64,000 bases of DNA from Molanna angustata (lineage: Eukaryota; Arthropoda; Insecta; Trichoptera; Molannidae): positions 30,719,780 to 30,783,779 of the forward strand of contig OY754970.1 in assembly GCA_963576475.1 (NCBI GenBank), written 5' to 3'. Below the pieces are notes generated by a model. That model saw only the letters and a list, made by a program, of their open reading frames with translations. It ran no database searches and was not told where the DNA came from. Positions within the stretch are counted from its first letter, which is position 1. Each line of letters starts with the position of its first letter. Of the stretch, positions 53,029-63,745 are shown in pieces. Both the position numbers and the translations under genes were made by a program.

Positions 53029-54090
53029 CAGTTTGTCAAAAAAGAGTTAAATCGAAATTCGATTTATTTCTTAAATTTTCTAAAATTTCGATTTACCGTG
53101 GGTAAATCGAAAACCAAAAAAAATATTACGTTGGCAATACTGTCAGGATTCGCAGTTGTGTCATTTCATGTGTTGTTTTGCGGTGAGGTTAGATTTAAGT
53201 AACAGTGAATTTTGTGTTTATAATATTTTTTTGACATTTAAAGACTTTAAAAATAATTGAATTCATAATCAATTCTAGCATAAAAATTTGTACCTAGTAG
53301 GTATATTAGACTACACTCAAGAATTGTTAGTTTGTGTTGATGGTCGAAAAACAAAACACGGTAAACGCAATTTATGTTTGACGAAGCAAATCTAATTTTC
53401 AACCTCCTGTGTTCATATCTTATGTAATAAATTTACTTAAAATGATGAAATTTGATTTATTAAACTTAAAATAATTTATTTTACTTTTTCATTAAACTGT
53501 CATCGTTTTAACTGGTGTTGATGTTTTTTTTTCAGGTATATCTGTGAGGTCTATTAGAAGAATTGTAAAGGAAGGAAATTCAACCGATGCGCGATGATTG
53601 GAAAAACTGCTGTAAACATGTTGAAAAACTCGAAATGGAGTATTATAAGCGTGGTCAAACACTATGAAAATATGGATGATCTTGTAATTCAAGTGAATGA
53701 TGACAGTGATTCCGACTCAGATATTTCTGGTGTCGAATATTTAGATCCTTCTAATGAAGAAAGTTTTCAGGTCATAGAATATTTAGATTCTGATTATGAT
53801 AAGGTGATATTATTATTTTTCAGTCTGTCCATGCATTATTTATTTATACTTTATTTTTTTTATTAAACAACGTTATACTATGAGTTTCTTTATTTTCCTT
53901 TATTTAATTTATATTTTACATAAATAACATACTAAAACAACAACTTGTTTTTTTTAATTATAGAAATAATTATGTAAATAATGTTGCTTGCGACATTTTA
54001 CTTTAGCACGGTAAATGTTTCAATGGTGATACCATAATATGAACGACAGCAACGACCTCAATTTTTTGCCAACTCTTTTTTGATAAACTG
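53029..54090 (+). mobile_element. IS630/Tc1-type DNA transposon, internally deleted
   Basis: Terminal inverted repeats CAGTTTGTCAAAAAAGAGTT (53029-53048) and the inverse of CAGTTTATCAAAAAAGAGTT (54071-54090) match at 19 of 20 positions. TA flanks both sides (53027-53028, 54091-54092), the TA target duplication typical of the Tc1/mariner/IS630 superfamily. Inside is a reduced transposase gene (53535-53870). At 1062 bp the element is non-autonomous. Confidence 0.65.
53538..53870 (+). pseudogene. Transposase relic: HTH start fused to acidic C-terminus
   Basis: A pyrimidine run ending TTTTTTTTTCAG at 53524-53535 looks like a 3' splice site. The sequence after it reads GISVRSIRRIVKEGNSTDA, the helix-turn-helix 'TG.S..T+.RI..EG' seen at the start of insect IS630-like transposases. 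The frame then shifts to DDWKNCCKHVEKLEMEYYKR, DLVIQVNDDSDSDSD and an acidic tail, resembling the C-terminus ('..H....E..Y.........V.+.DDS') of the same proteins. The DDE catalytic core is missing. A normal gene fused by deletion is an alternative, but the flanking TIRs argue against it. Confidence 0.5.
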
Positions 54091-54094
54091 TATA

Positions 54095-54665
54095 AGTGTG
54101 GATTGTTGACAAAACATAAAAAAACACCTATATGTTGATTTAAGCATATTATGGAAATGAAACTAAAAAATTACAAATCAAATATAGCATAACAGTGTGG
54201 ATTTAACCATTGACTTTATACAGAAAAAAAAATTGGTAAAAAATTGGACGGAATTCCATAATTTTTTCTCAGGCCAGGCACGGGTCAATATTTAGTATTA
54301 AAATAAACCCCGCATAACAAATTCGTCATACGACGCAAAACAGCACCGCGCCGTCAAAACTAAACTACACGACATAAATAATAATATAAATATATCATAT
54401 ATAATTATAATATCATCAAAATTATTGCATATTATGTAGGTAGTTGAATATCAGACAGAATATTATTATTAAGTATATAACTATAGACACAACCAGAATA
54501 GAAATAGTACGTCGCGACGCGTCCGACGAAACACCTGTTGGATAGTATATGACGTCCGTCAGTAGTTCTCAAAGTTTTATTTCAAAACATGGGATAAAAT
54601 AAATTTATTTATTATATACCATGGTTGTTTAAATTCAAAACGAGGTAATATTACGATTATATTAT
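54095..54665. other. Intergenic, one CpG-rich patch
   Basis: Near 54510-54560 (GTCGCGACGCGTCCGACG) the sequence is unusually CpG-rich for this window. No promoter element, ORF or RNA gene can be assigned. Confidence 0.35.
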
Positions 54666-54667
54666 TA

Positions 54668-55700
54668 ATATTTTTTTTTTTTAACATGTCTACGTAGGGG
54701 ACGCCAGCTATTAGGATTTGGGTCCATTTTACTCTTCCGAAGAAGCGCACTACGTAGCGTTGGGAGGGGTTTGCAATCTAGAAAAGAGTTTATTAATTCG
54801 GATTTTAAAAAGACCCGGGTTGTACGAAGCTGGAAACACAGAATTCGGAAGATCGTTCCACAGTCGGGCTGCTGAGTTAATAAAGGAGTTCGAGAAGCGA
54901 CTTGTTCGTATATGTTGAAGGTCCACTGTGAATGGATGCTGCGATTGAGTGAAGCGAGTGACTCTGTTGCGAGTGGGTGGAGGAGGGACCAAAGATGCAA
55001 GTTCTTCTGAGCAATTCCCGTGGTAGTATCTATAGAATAAACTTAAAATACCGACTCTGCGTCTGTGTTCTAGTGATTGCAATCCATCAGTCAGTGATGG
55101 ATCATCAATCAGACGTATAGCACGCCTTTGGACAGCGTCGAGGGTATTCAGTAGGTATTGGGGGGCGCCACTCCAGAGGTGACTGCCATATTCAATAATT
55201 GGGCGTATTTGCGCTTTGTAGAGTATACAGATCTGGGTCTTAGTAAAATATCTGCGCGCTCTATATAGTACGCTCAATTTTTTGGAGGCGAGTTTCACCT
55301 TAGCTTCGATGGAGCCCTTGTAGTGTAATTGGTTCGTTATAGATACTCCAAGCAGGTCGATAGAGCTGCTGGTAGGTAGGGTGCTTCCGTTGAAAGACAC
55401 TTGCAATTCATTGGGGTTCTCTTCGCAGAAATTAGACAGGCTTGGGTTTTTGAGACGTTAAATGAAACAAGATTACTTTCACCCCAGGTATTGATTGAGT
55501 GGAGGTAGCTATTTATTTTTTGATGAAGGTCTTTCCGGGCTTCTGATATTTCACTCTGTTTAGGAGGTTTGTCAAAAGAGAAATTGTCATGGACTGTGCT
55601 GTCATCAGCGTAACAGTGGATGGGGGCGCGTAAGAGCAAGTCATTGATATGTAGGAGGAATAGGGTTGGAGATAGAATGGACCCTTGAGGGAATATGTAA
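54668..55700 (-). mobile_element. Jockey/CR1-group LINE 3' half, one frameshift
   Basis: On the minus strand a first frame (55705 to 55337) starts in the RT at FPQGSILSPTLFLLHIND and contains the catalytic box IHCYADDSTVHD. After a frameshift near 55400 a second frame (to 54750) encodes LLGVSITNQLHYKGSIEAK, ASKKLSVLYRARRYFTK, LYKAQIRPIIEYGSHLWSGA, LDAVQRRAIRLIDDPSLTD, LSLFYRYYHGNCSEELASL and SAARLWNDLPNSVFPASYN. These are classic post-RT blocks of a LINE group common in insects. The 3' UTR ends GTAGACATGTT followed by 12 A (54671-54682 inverted). Truncated exactly at the 'VPQGS' box. Confidence 0.82.
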
Positions 55701-55709
55701 TACAATTAA

Positions 55710-56690
55710 AATAAAAAAGCAAGTTGACAAATTGAGTGGACGTTAAAAAAACTCAAATACTTCAATTGGATTAAATAAATAAAACTGTTTACATATTTAT
55801 ATAAAAATACATTACTTATATTTAAGTTGTATAAAAAACAATAAATTCAAAACTTATCTCAGATATTTTTTTCAACTCTGAAGGGTACTTTATTTATTTA
55901 TTTACATACGACCTTTATTAGTGTATTTTATTCATTTATTAAAATTATATACAGCATAAAGCGATCTCTAATAATTTATAACGCATCCATTTAATTCGAT
56001 TAATATAAATTTTCTCTTTCCTATTTTCTCTTTCGTTGCTTCTATATTCGCCAACAGCGCACTAAAACAATTAGATTCATAATTATATTATGAATGTAAT
56101 TGTTTTCTCTATAAAGACTTTTTTATTTCTTTATTGTATTTTTATAATGTTTTCAAGTATGCTCCCTTAACAAATCAAATTAACGTCAGTTGCAATAATT
56201 TCAATCAATTATAAAGCAAAATCGTTTACAGGCTTAAATTTGAGAAACTACATAAGATATGATGAATTCGTCAACGCGTCATTAACTCCATCATACACGC
56301 AATTATGAATGGTGCCAAATTGATTTACATAAAATCATAATCGTTAATAAATGTGCTTGTTTAGAGTTAAAGTGATATATGGATTTTATTAAAAATATCG
56401 GGCTGGTGTTGTGTGTTATTTACTGATAAATATATGAAGCCGGTATATAGCTTCGTACCACGCACAAACATATTTTATTTTTAACTAGTTCATACCAAAT
56501 AGAAAATATATAGTTAAATAGGGTTTGAAACGCAATGTAGAGTCTATACTAGGCCGAATAGCAAATTTTGAAAATCTTCTCCCCAGAACCCCAAAAAAAC
56601 GTCTTTGAAATAAAGAACATTTTAAATTTACATATTTATGCATTCGACTGAGTTTTTCGAAAAAACCTTTTTTTTATATAAAAAGAATGA
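55710..56690. other. Intergenic, no gene seen
   Basis: About 1 kb of AT-rich DNA without recognised signatures. Confidence 0.35.
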
Positions 56691-56699
56691 ATACGAACG

Positions 56700-57008
56700 T
56701 CCATACATCCCTATCCATAATACAGAAATTCTCAGCCCTTCGTTCGAAGTACAATCAGCAAGATTATGGAATAGCCTTAGTCCGGATATTGCGTCGTCTG
56801 TCACTTTGTATTTTCAAGAAAAAACTAAAGAAGGAATATTTATCCCTAAACACCTGATCCTGATTTCCTCTCCTTGTCCTTACCCTATCCTTTTTTACTG
56901 TGAAGTATTTTTTCATGTTCTCATTGTTAGCTGCGTGTACCTAATATATTTTCTTTGATTTTTTTGCTTTCATTTTTTTGTTGATGTACATACACAACTT
57001 TGTCATAC
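56700..57008 (+). mobile_element. CR1-like LINE 3' end (copy 5), left part
   Basis: Encodes IPIHNTEILSPSFEVQSARL, WNSLSPDIASS, then after a 2-base change the C-terminal lysine-rich end. The 3' UTR starts normally but breaks off at CAACTTTGTCATAC (57008) and resumes at 57484. Closely similar to the copy at 41.6-42.6 kb. Confidence 0.75.
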
Positions 57009-57483
57009 CTCGGATTCATATTTCGAAACACGAAACCTTTTCATAACTCTGACACGCTGCGTATATTATTTAATTCATTTATTAGAAGCTTACTGGAATT
57101 TGGATCGGTTGTATGGAATCCAAACTATGAAACACATATTAACGCAATAGAAAATCTTCAAAAAAAATATATAAGTTAAGCAATAAAATTTTCGTAATAG
57201 ATTACATTTCTCTAACTATCTTCAAGCTCTAAAACACCACAACACAAAACTACTGGAGACACGCAGATCAATCCAAGATATTTGTTATCTATATAAAATT
57301 ATTAACGGTCTGATCGACAGCGCACCCCTTCTAAGCTCACTCCGTTTTCACTGTCCACTTGTCCACTTGGAAATAGAAACCAGTCTCTCTTTTACATAGA
57401 ACCTTCTAAAACTAACTATATGGCAACATAAAAATTATCTCTGTATTATATTTGTATAAATCTTTATTGTATTGCTGTTGTAT
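57009..57483 (+). mobile_element. LINE fragment nested in the CR1-like tail
   Basis: Frames read TLRILFNSFIRSLLEFGSVV, WNPNYETHINAIENLQKKYI, then (after stops) YLQALKHHNTKLLETRRSI, QDICYLYKIINGLIDSAPLL. This is a post-RT region of a Jockey/R-type LINE ('LEF.S.VWNP.....I..IE..Q+', 'RR...D...LYKI+NG.ID'). It ends in AAAATAAA. Host sequence ATAC occurs on both sides, a possible short TSD. Several stops; not functional. Confidence 0.6.
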
Positions 57484-57625
57484 TCTATAAAATAAAATAC
57501 TTTGTAATCTGGTTGGTTGAAAAAAAAATTGCCTAATGGCAATAAGCTCGCCATTGTATAATATATTTGTTTACATTATATTATACAAAAAAAAAATTAA
57601 TACTTAAATAAATAAATACATAAAT
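57484..57625 (+). mobile_element. CR1-like LINE 3' end (copy 5), right part
   Basis: ACTTTGTAATCTGGTTGGTT, TTGCCTAATGGCAATAAGC, TCGCCATTGTATAATATATT and an A/T tail complete the element interrupted at 57008. Confidence 0.75.
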
Positions 57626-57699
57626 AATGAATATTAATTAATAAAAATATAAAATTAAATACATTAATTAATCAATTAATTAATAAATATATCCTTCTG

Positions 57700-57790
57700 A
57701 CAAAGCACAAATGATTGTGCTAAAGGTGAACGAAATCGGTCTTGGCAGGATTCGAACTCGCGACCACTGGATTACCAACCCATTTAAAAC
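57700..57790 (-). repeat. tRNA-like (B-box) SINE remnant
   Basis: On the minus strand: GGTTGGTAATCCAGTGGTCG, CGAGTTCGAATCCTGCC. This is a T-arm and B box resembling the 3' half of a tRNA, followed by a non-tRNA sequence and an AT-rich tail. The 5' half of a tRNA cannot be folded, so a SINE remnant is more likely than a tRNA gene. Confidence 0.4.
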
Positions 57791-57912
57791 TATTATTTTT
57801 TTAATGTCAGTATCTAAAAAAACTATAAGACCTATGAAATACATTTTTACTTCTATAAAGACTTCCTATGCCTATGTGCGAAATAATTATTGACTAAAAT
57901 TAATGTATGATA

Positions 57913-58280
57913 TCTAATATTATTTTGAAAACACGCATTGATTCATTTTTAATACAAATTTAAATAGTTTTTTGGTTGTCGGTTTGTCGCCAAATGAATG
58001 TTTTTTATGAATAAAAAACGAAAAAACACCAACAGTACGTAATCGCTTTATATTGAATGTCTTAAATCGACATGAAAATATGACATTTTGTGACAATCTA
58101 ATATTATTTTGAAAACAAGCATTGATTCATTTTTAATACAAATTTAAATGATTTTTTGGTTTTCGGTTTGTCGGCAAATGAATGTTTTCTATGAATAAAA
58201 AACGAAAAAACACCAACAGTACGTAATCGCTTTATATTGAATGTCTTAAATCGACATAAAAATACCTATGACAATTTGTG
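57913..58280. repeat. Tandem duplication, 184-bp unit
   Basis: TCTAATATTATTTTGAAAAC begins units at 57913 and 58097. Both contain CGGTTTGTCGSCAAATGAAT, AAAAAACGAAAAAACACCAA and CAGTACGTAATCGC. Few differences separate them, so the duplication is fairly recent. Confidence 0.85.
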
Positions 58281-58284
58281 TTTA

Positions 58285-59240
58285 AAAAAAATATTCACCT
58301 TGTCATTTATTTATTTTTATTGAAATTTATATTTTTTGAGTACACTTTGATGTGTGAGTTAGTTTAATTATGACGTTTTATCAGCAATATCCTGAATTAT
58401 ATACGAGTATATCGTAATAATATTGTTAATATTCAATGCATTTCTGCTGAATCGTAATCATATCGTAAATATTCAATGTAATGAATTGTTAAATTTGTAA
58501 TCAGCTAGAAATTGATATTTTAGGTAATATTGGTGTAAGTACCTATAGTAAAATCATTAAGTTTAACGTTGTTTCGTTCAAAGAGTGGATCTTTATAATG
58601 AAATTATTTAAAATTCAGTTTTGAATTGTTGCCTCTGAGGATGATGGTGTAAAAAGATATTGGTAAGGCTAGGCAAATCAGTGTATGGTAAGCAGTGGTA
58701 AGGTTATGTTAAGTAGGTGAATTTATTTTTTACAATTGCCACAATGTGGAATGAAAGAAAAAACTTTAAAAGACTAACATTTTTTTTTCAAAATTTGAAC
58801 CTATTTTATATATTATTATGAGATATAACTACTATCGACATCATGTTTATCATCCTATTCATTAATTTAATTTCTATATACATAAATAATGATAACACAC
58901 ATAAAGCAATATAAAGGGTTAAATACACAAATAAATTGATAAACGCTAACGTGACAATTATACATGAATAAATACAATCATTATTTATTACTGTTGTACG
59001 CTTCGTCGATTATAATTTAACTAGGCAATAATTAATTTTACAGGTATATCAACAAAACAATATAATATATCAAATCATTCAACCATTATTATCAATACAT
59101 TAAATATTAACGAGAGAATATTATTATTAGTAAATATAATGTGACCTTTATTGAGCAGTGTATCGACATTATTCATAATAGGTATATCGGATATCAAAAA
59201 TAAGGTTTTATTGCACTTTACAACTACGGTACAGAGGAGA
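58285..59240. other. Intergenic, no gene seen
   Basis: AT-rich DNA without recognised signatures. Confidence 0.35.
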
Positions 59241-59244
59241 AACT

Positions 59245-59465
59245 TATGTGATTTTTTTATTGACAAACATTTTTTCAACACCTCTATAGAGACGAATTGG
59301 ATTATTGTAGAAGAACCAGGAACTAGAGGCACCTACAAGGCATACGACCTGTCATCGGCGGGTTTACGTGATCACTTAATGTGCTTGCGCAACGTTCACC
59401 AATTATGCCTTCTTATTGTGTTCCCTTATCGATGTAATTTTTGAAAGTTCTATATATTTGAATAG
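59245..59465 (+). repeat. Family F copy, single arm
   Basis: TTATTGACAAACATTTTTTC, CTCTATAGAGACGAATTGG, CACCTACAAGGCATACGACC, TGTCATCGGCGGGTTTACGT, GCGCAACGTTCACCAATTAT and GAAAGTTCTATATATT follow the order of the element at 43.3 kb. The inverted second arm is absent. Confidence 0.6.
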
Positions 59466-59705
59466 TGTGTAACATTTTACCTGAAAATAATGCATTATTA
59501 CTATTGCCATCTATGGAGTAACGGAGAAACCTTTTTTGTAACGCCATCTACTGAGAAATTGAGAAATTACTTTTTATTTGTAAACAATGAAAGCAACAGT
59601 CCTTATAAATGAGATGACGGTGTCACACACAGATGTCACCCCTGAACTGCGCCAGATATATTATTTCATTTTTGGCTTGTTTTACCTACTTGTACCAATG
59701 TGTAT

Positions 59706-59917
59706 GTAAATCGAATATTCTTTTTTAATTGCATATACGCAAACATTGGATTTTTTCCCTTTCGGAAGTCAAATGATATTTTTATTGAAAAACATTTTTT
59801 CATATGATATTTTTATTGACAAAAAATGTTTGTCAATAAAAATATTATTTGACTCCCGAAAGGGAAAAAAATCCAATGTTTGCGTATATGCAATTAAAAA
59901 AGAATATTCGATTTATG
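59706..59917. repeat. Near-perfect palindrome made of family F 5' sequence
   Basis: The left arm from 59706 and its inverse ending at 59917 each carry GTAAATCGAATATTC, GCATATACGCAAACATTGGA, CCCTTTCGG.AGTCAAAT and AATATTTTTATTGACAAA. The arms are about 90 bp, almost identical, around a short centre that itself folds (TTGACAAAAAATGTTTGTCAA). Such a palindrome would extrude or hinder cloning and sequencing. Confidence 0.75.
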
Positions 59918-59989
59918 TGATTTTGATATGATAATTTATAATATGGTTAAAAAGTGCCTCCCAAATATTGTATAATTTACCAAACATAA

Positions 59990-61725
59990 ATGTTTACAAT
60001 GCTTCTTAAAAAATGCGCACCACATCTTACAAGACCTCTACGACTAATCTTTAACAAAAGCCTTGCTGAGGGTCGCTTCCCAAAACTATGGAAAATGGCG
60101 TATGTTACACCTATACATAAGTCGGGTTGTACATCTGATATACAGAACTACCGTCCTATATCGATCTTATCTCAATTTTCTAAAGTTTTTGAGTCTATTT
60201 TGAAGGATCGATTGTTCCATCATCTAAAGCCATGCCTACTTGATAATCAACACGGGTTTGTGAACAAAAGATCAACGGTTACAAATCTGCTTGAATATTC
60301 TGATTACTTGTTTGAGGCCTTGGACAAGCGGGTGCAGGTGGACTCAATTTACACGGATTTTAAAAAAGCTTTCGACAAGGTTGACCATGACTTGCTGATT
60401 AGGAAGTTGAGCTCTTACGGAATTCATGGTAGTCTGCTGCGTTGGGTTGAGTCTTACGTTAGTAACCGTTTGATGACTGTTGTCATGAATGGCTACAAGT
60501 CTAAATGCGTGGCCGTTACCTCGGGAGTTCCACAAGGGTCTGTTCTGGGACCCCTTCTTTTTACATTCTTCGTCAATGACATTGGTACATGCTTTAAATA
60601 TTCAGAATTTTTGCTGTTTGCCGACGATCTCAAAATTTATCGGCGAATACGTAATGAGGAGGACTGTATGGGGTTGGAGGACGATTTGAACAGACTCAGT
60701 AAATATTGCGATGCTAATAAGCTTCAACTTAATCTAAAGAAATGTATGTAATTCCATTACATTTACAAAAAATAAAAATGTAATGAATCACATATATAAG
60801 ATTGACGGAGTGGCTTTGGAACCGTTGCATAGTATTAGGGATCTAGGGGTTATTTTTGATTCAAAATTGCACTTTGACGAACATATACGGGAGGTTCTGA
60901 TAAGTTGCAACAGGATTTTGGGCTTTATTCTTAGATCAACGAAAGAATTTAGTAATGTAAATTCCATATTGCTGCTATACAAATGCTTAATTCGCTCTAA
61001 ATTAGAATATTGCTCTGCTGTTTGGAACCCCCTATATAGTAAGTACATTGACGAGATTGAGAAGCTGCAAAGAAAATTTTTCCGTATCGGTCAGCGTAGA
61101 TTCCGTAACATCAGCGTAATGAATTTGCCAAGTCTGACACATAGGCGCGAGCTACTCGACGCATTGACGCTGCGCAAGATCTGTAACTCTGATTTTGATG
61201 CACCTGCTCTGTTGGCTAGGGTAAACTTCTGTATACCATCGTTGACTCGAATTCGCAATTACAGACAGTTCTATATGAACACTCCGACCAGTAATGCTGG
61301 TGTTAGAAGTCCCTTATACAGAGTCACTCACAATTTTAATAGTAAGTTTGGGAGTGTGGATGTCTTTGCCTCTTCCCTGAATGCGTTTAGGAGATCCATT
61401 AATCAAATACTTACTGATTGCTAACCTGCACTATCCTTAATACACCAAATCCTTTCCTCTTCCTTTCCCCGTGGTACTTACGATTTTTGTATTTTTTGTA
61501 TTTTATGTTAGCTTTTAAGTTTTTAAATATTTTATTTTTCTTACATTTTGTTAATTATCTATGTTAGTTTTTAAGTTATAAAATTGTTTTTTTTTATGCT
61601 AAAATTGTATTCACCACTAATTGGGCAATTTGTGGAGAAATGATGACAGCGTTCATATCATTGTAATATACATGTACTCTTTGCCTGTTGGTGAGTCTTT
61701 GGGATAAATAAATAAATAAATAACA
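59990..61725 (+). mobile_element. Jockey-group LINE 3' half, nearly intact
   Basis: First frame 59990-60749: RT with LLKKCAPHLTRPLRLIFNKS, YRPISILSQFSKVFE, QHGFVNKRSTVTNLL, YTDFKKAFDKVDH (motif A), SGVPQGSVLGPLLF and LLFADDLKIYRRI (catalytic FADD). Second frame to 61424: IRDLGVIFDSKLHFDEHI, LIRSKLEYCSAVWNPLYS, IEKLQRKFFRIGQRRFR and VDVFASSLNAFRRSINQIL. A repeated ATGT at about 60744-60751 shifts the frame just after LNLKKC; it is the only break seen. There is no RNase H. The 3' UTR ends (AAAT)n at about 61722. The endonuclease is lost by 5' truncation near 59990. Confidence 0.85.
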
Positions 61726-61729
61726 TTTA

Positions 61730-63530
61730 TTGAGACGAAAAGAAGTTAACATACAAATACATAGACATATATCAACAAATGAAAAGAAAAACAACCTTTC
61801 TGATTCAAAAGGACCATGCTCAGCAATGTTGCAGGAAGACAAACCCCCCAGCAGCTGATTTTCAGCATGGTCAATGCGTATCTATGGATTGTTTAAATAA
61901 ACAGACAACATTGAACTACATTTTAAAAAGAATAATAATGAAACATTGATAAAACGAGATTTACTAACCTGCTATTATTATTGTTTCAAACTTTCTTTTC
62001 TAGCCATTATAATCTATTGACAGATATGAGACCTATGGACATATATGAGAACTAATATGTCCGTACTAAATGAATCAGATATAAAGGAGCGTCTGACTTC
62101 AATGTGCTTGCATCACATTCTTCAATATTTTAGGTCTTTTACCAAAAAGTCCCTGGTAGCATCGAGAAGCTCTTCGTAATGGAAAGACTAGAAGCTACAT
62201 AATATAATATCCAGAGATTGCTCACAGGCCCGATTGAGTGACCTTCTTAAGTGCTCTACAGAATGTTCGATCATAGAATCCTTACAATCAATACAATACT
62301 GAGTAGAGCTGCTATCCTCAATTATTTTATTTTATTTTTATTTGTTGGCAAATTCACAGAATGTATTACATAACATTATTTACATAATCTTTAAAATATA
62401 AATACATTCCAATTATGAATTTACTCGTGAAATATTACTAGTTTAAATGCTTGGTAGAAAAAAAGTATTAACAAATAAAGTAAATTGAACTATGAGAGGA
62501 AGTAACAATAACAATAAATTAATCTACAATAATTAGAACGAAAATAAATAAATACATTTATAATATAGAGAACAACTCTTAACACATTGAATAAAAAAAA
62601 ATCGAATTATGAGACCAAGAAAGAAGATTACCGACTTTGTGTCTTTTTGCTTCGTTGGTATACGTGCAAATCGCCCCCCCTGCCCGGCGAAATGGCTCAA
62701 GATATTTGGCGACAATTATACACTATGTATTAAATATCTGGTGAATATACATTGCACAAGCTCCGCAAATCAAGGCAATGAAATATATTTTATGAAATTA
62801 CGGAATTCGGAAAAGATGTCTAATAGAGGTCTGGTCAACGGTATGCTATTAAAATAGCGAGTAGGTCCAGAGAGTGCATGGAGATAAGTAGCCTACATTA
62901 GTTTTATATAATTTTAAAAGAAATAAGTTAATGTCTAAAATAATCATGTAATACAAAATAAGGTATTTCATCTTTTACAGAATTCTGATGCACTGAAATC
63001 AGTAAAATCTGAATCCAACAATATAAAATTGCATCGGTTTACCAACAAAGTTTTATTCTTGTTACTTGTCCGATTACCGTAGATTGCATATAAATGATGA
63101 GGTAGAATTTGCATACTCCGGCATGCTTATTTCTAGGATTCATAAATAAGATTGCGAATATATTATGTATGAACGGATAGACAAAATGTAAATGTAGGTC
63201 AATTGGTAGCAGTTAGAGTACCTAACCTTTATAAAAAAAGAAATACTAACCTATATAGAGTTTTGTTAGCGCTAGTGGCATATAATAATATGTATTTTGG
63301 TCCGATGGCTTGCTGTGGTCCGAACTCTGCGGAAATAATAAAGCTCCACAGAGGAAATCAAAGCTTCTGTTAAAGACAAAATCAAATTTAGATACTTTGT
63401 AGATTTTTATTTTACACAAATTGATGTTGCTTGATTTTAAATTGCAATCTATTCAATCTATTTGTGAAAAACTTAATAATTATTAACGATAGAAAGCCAT
63501 GCAAATATTACAAAAAAGACAATTATACAA
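61730..63530. other. Intergenic, no gene seen
   Basis: About 1.8 kb of AT-rich DNA. At 62110-62330 the minus strand has an open stretch with SSSTQYCIDCKDSMIEHSVE, possibly a zinc-knuckle remnant of another LINE, but the match is too weak to call. Confidence 0.35.
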
Positions 63531-63535
63531 TTGTA

Positions 63536-63745
63536 AATCGAAAGTAAACAATTTTACTTCGTGGCACATTTTTACAAATTATAAATAAATAAAAATATAT
63601 CCAGTAACTTTGTATTAACCGCAAATTTGAGTATTTACGGCCGAACGTTTCCGAAGTTAAAGTGTGTCGGGAGGAAAAAGCGGTAAGCTTCGAAAACGTT
63701 CGACCGAAAATACTCAAATTCGCGGTTAATACAAAGTTATTGGAT
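63536..63745 (+). mobile_element. Minimal Penelope-like element, copy 3 (no ORF)
   Basis: A 5' extension similar to those of copies 1 and 2 (ATTTTACTTCGTGGCACATT) is followed by inverted repeats 63598-63660 and about 63690-63745, sharing TAACTTTGTATTAACCGC, AAATTTGAGTATTT and CGAACGTTTTCGAAG-like runs. The plus strand keeps a hammerhead-like string: stem I GUC (63666-63668), GGGAGGA in place of CUGANGA (63669-63675), stem II AAGC/GCUU, GAA, the self-complementary AACGUU (63695-63700), C at 63701, stem I GAC. Two core bases (C3 and U4) are wrong. No coding sequence remains. TSDs are not clear. Confidence 0.6.

Noticed and set aside
57741..57790. tRNA gene
   Set aside because: Only the T-arm half resembles a tRNA. 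No acceptor stem, D-arm or anticodon arm can be formed.
62110..62330. Minus-strand frame with a Cys-x2-Cys...His pattern as a zinc-knuckle LINE end
   Set aside because: The spacing does not match a known LINE knuckle and no neighbouring motif supports it.
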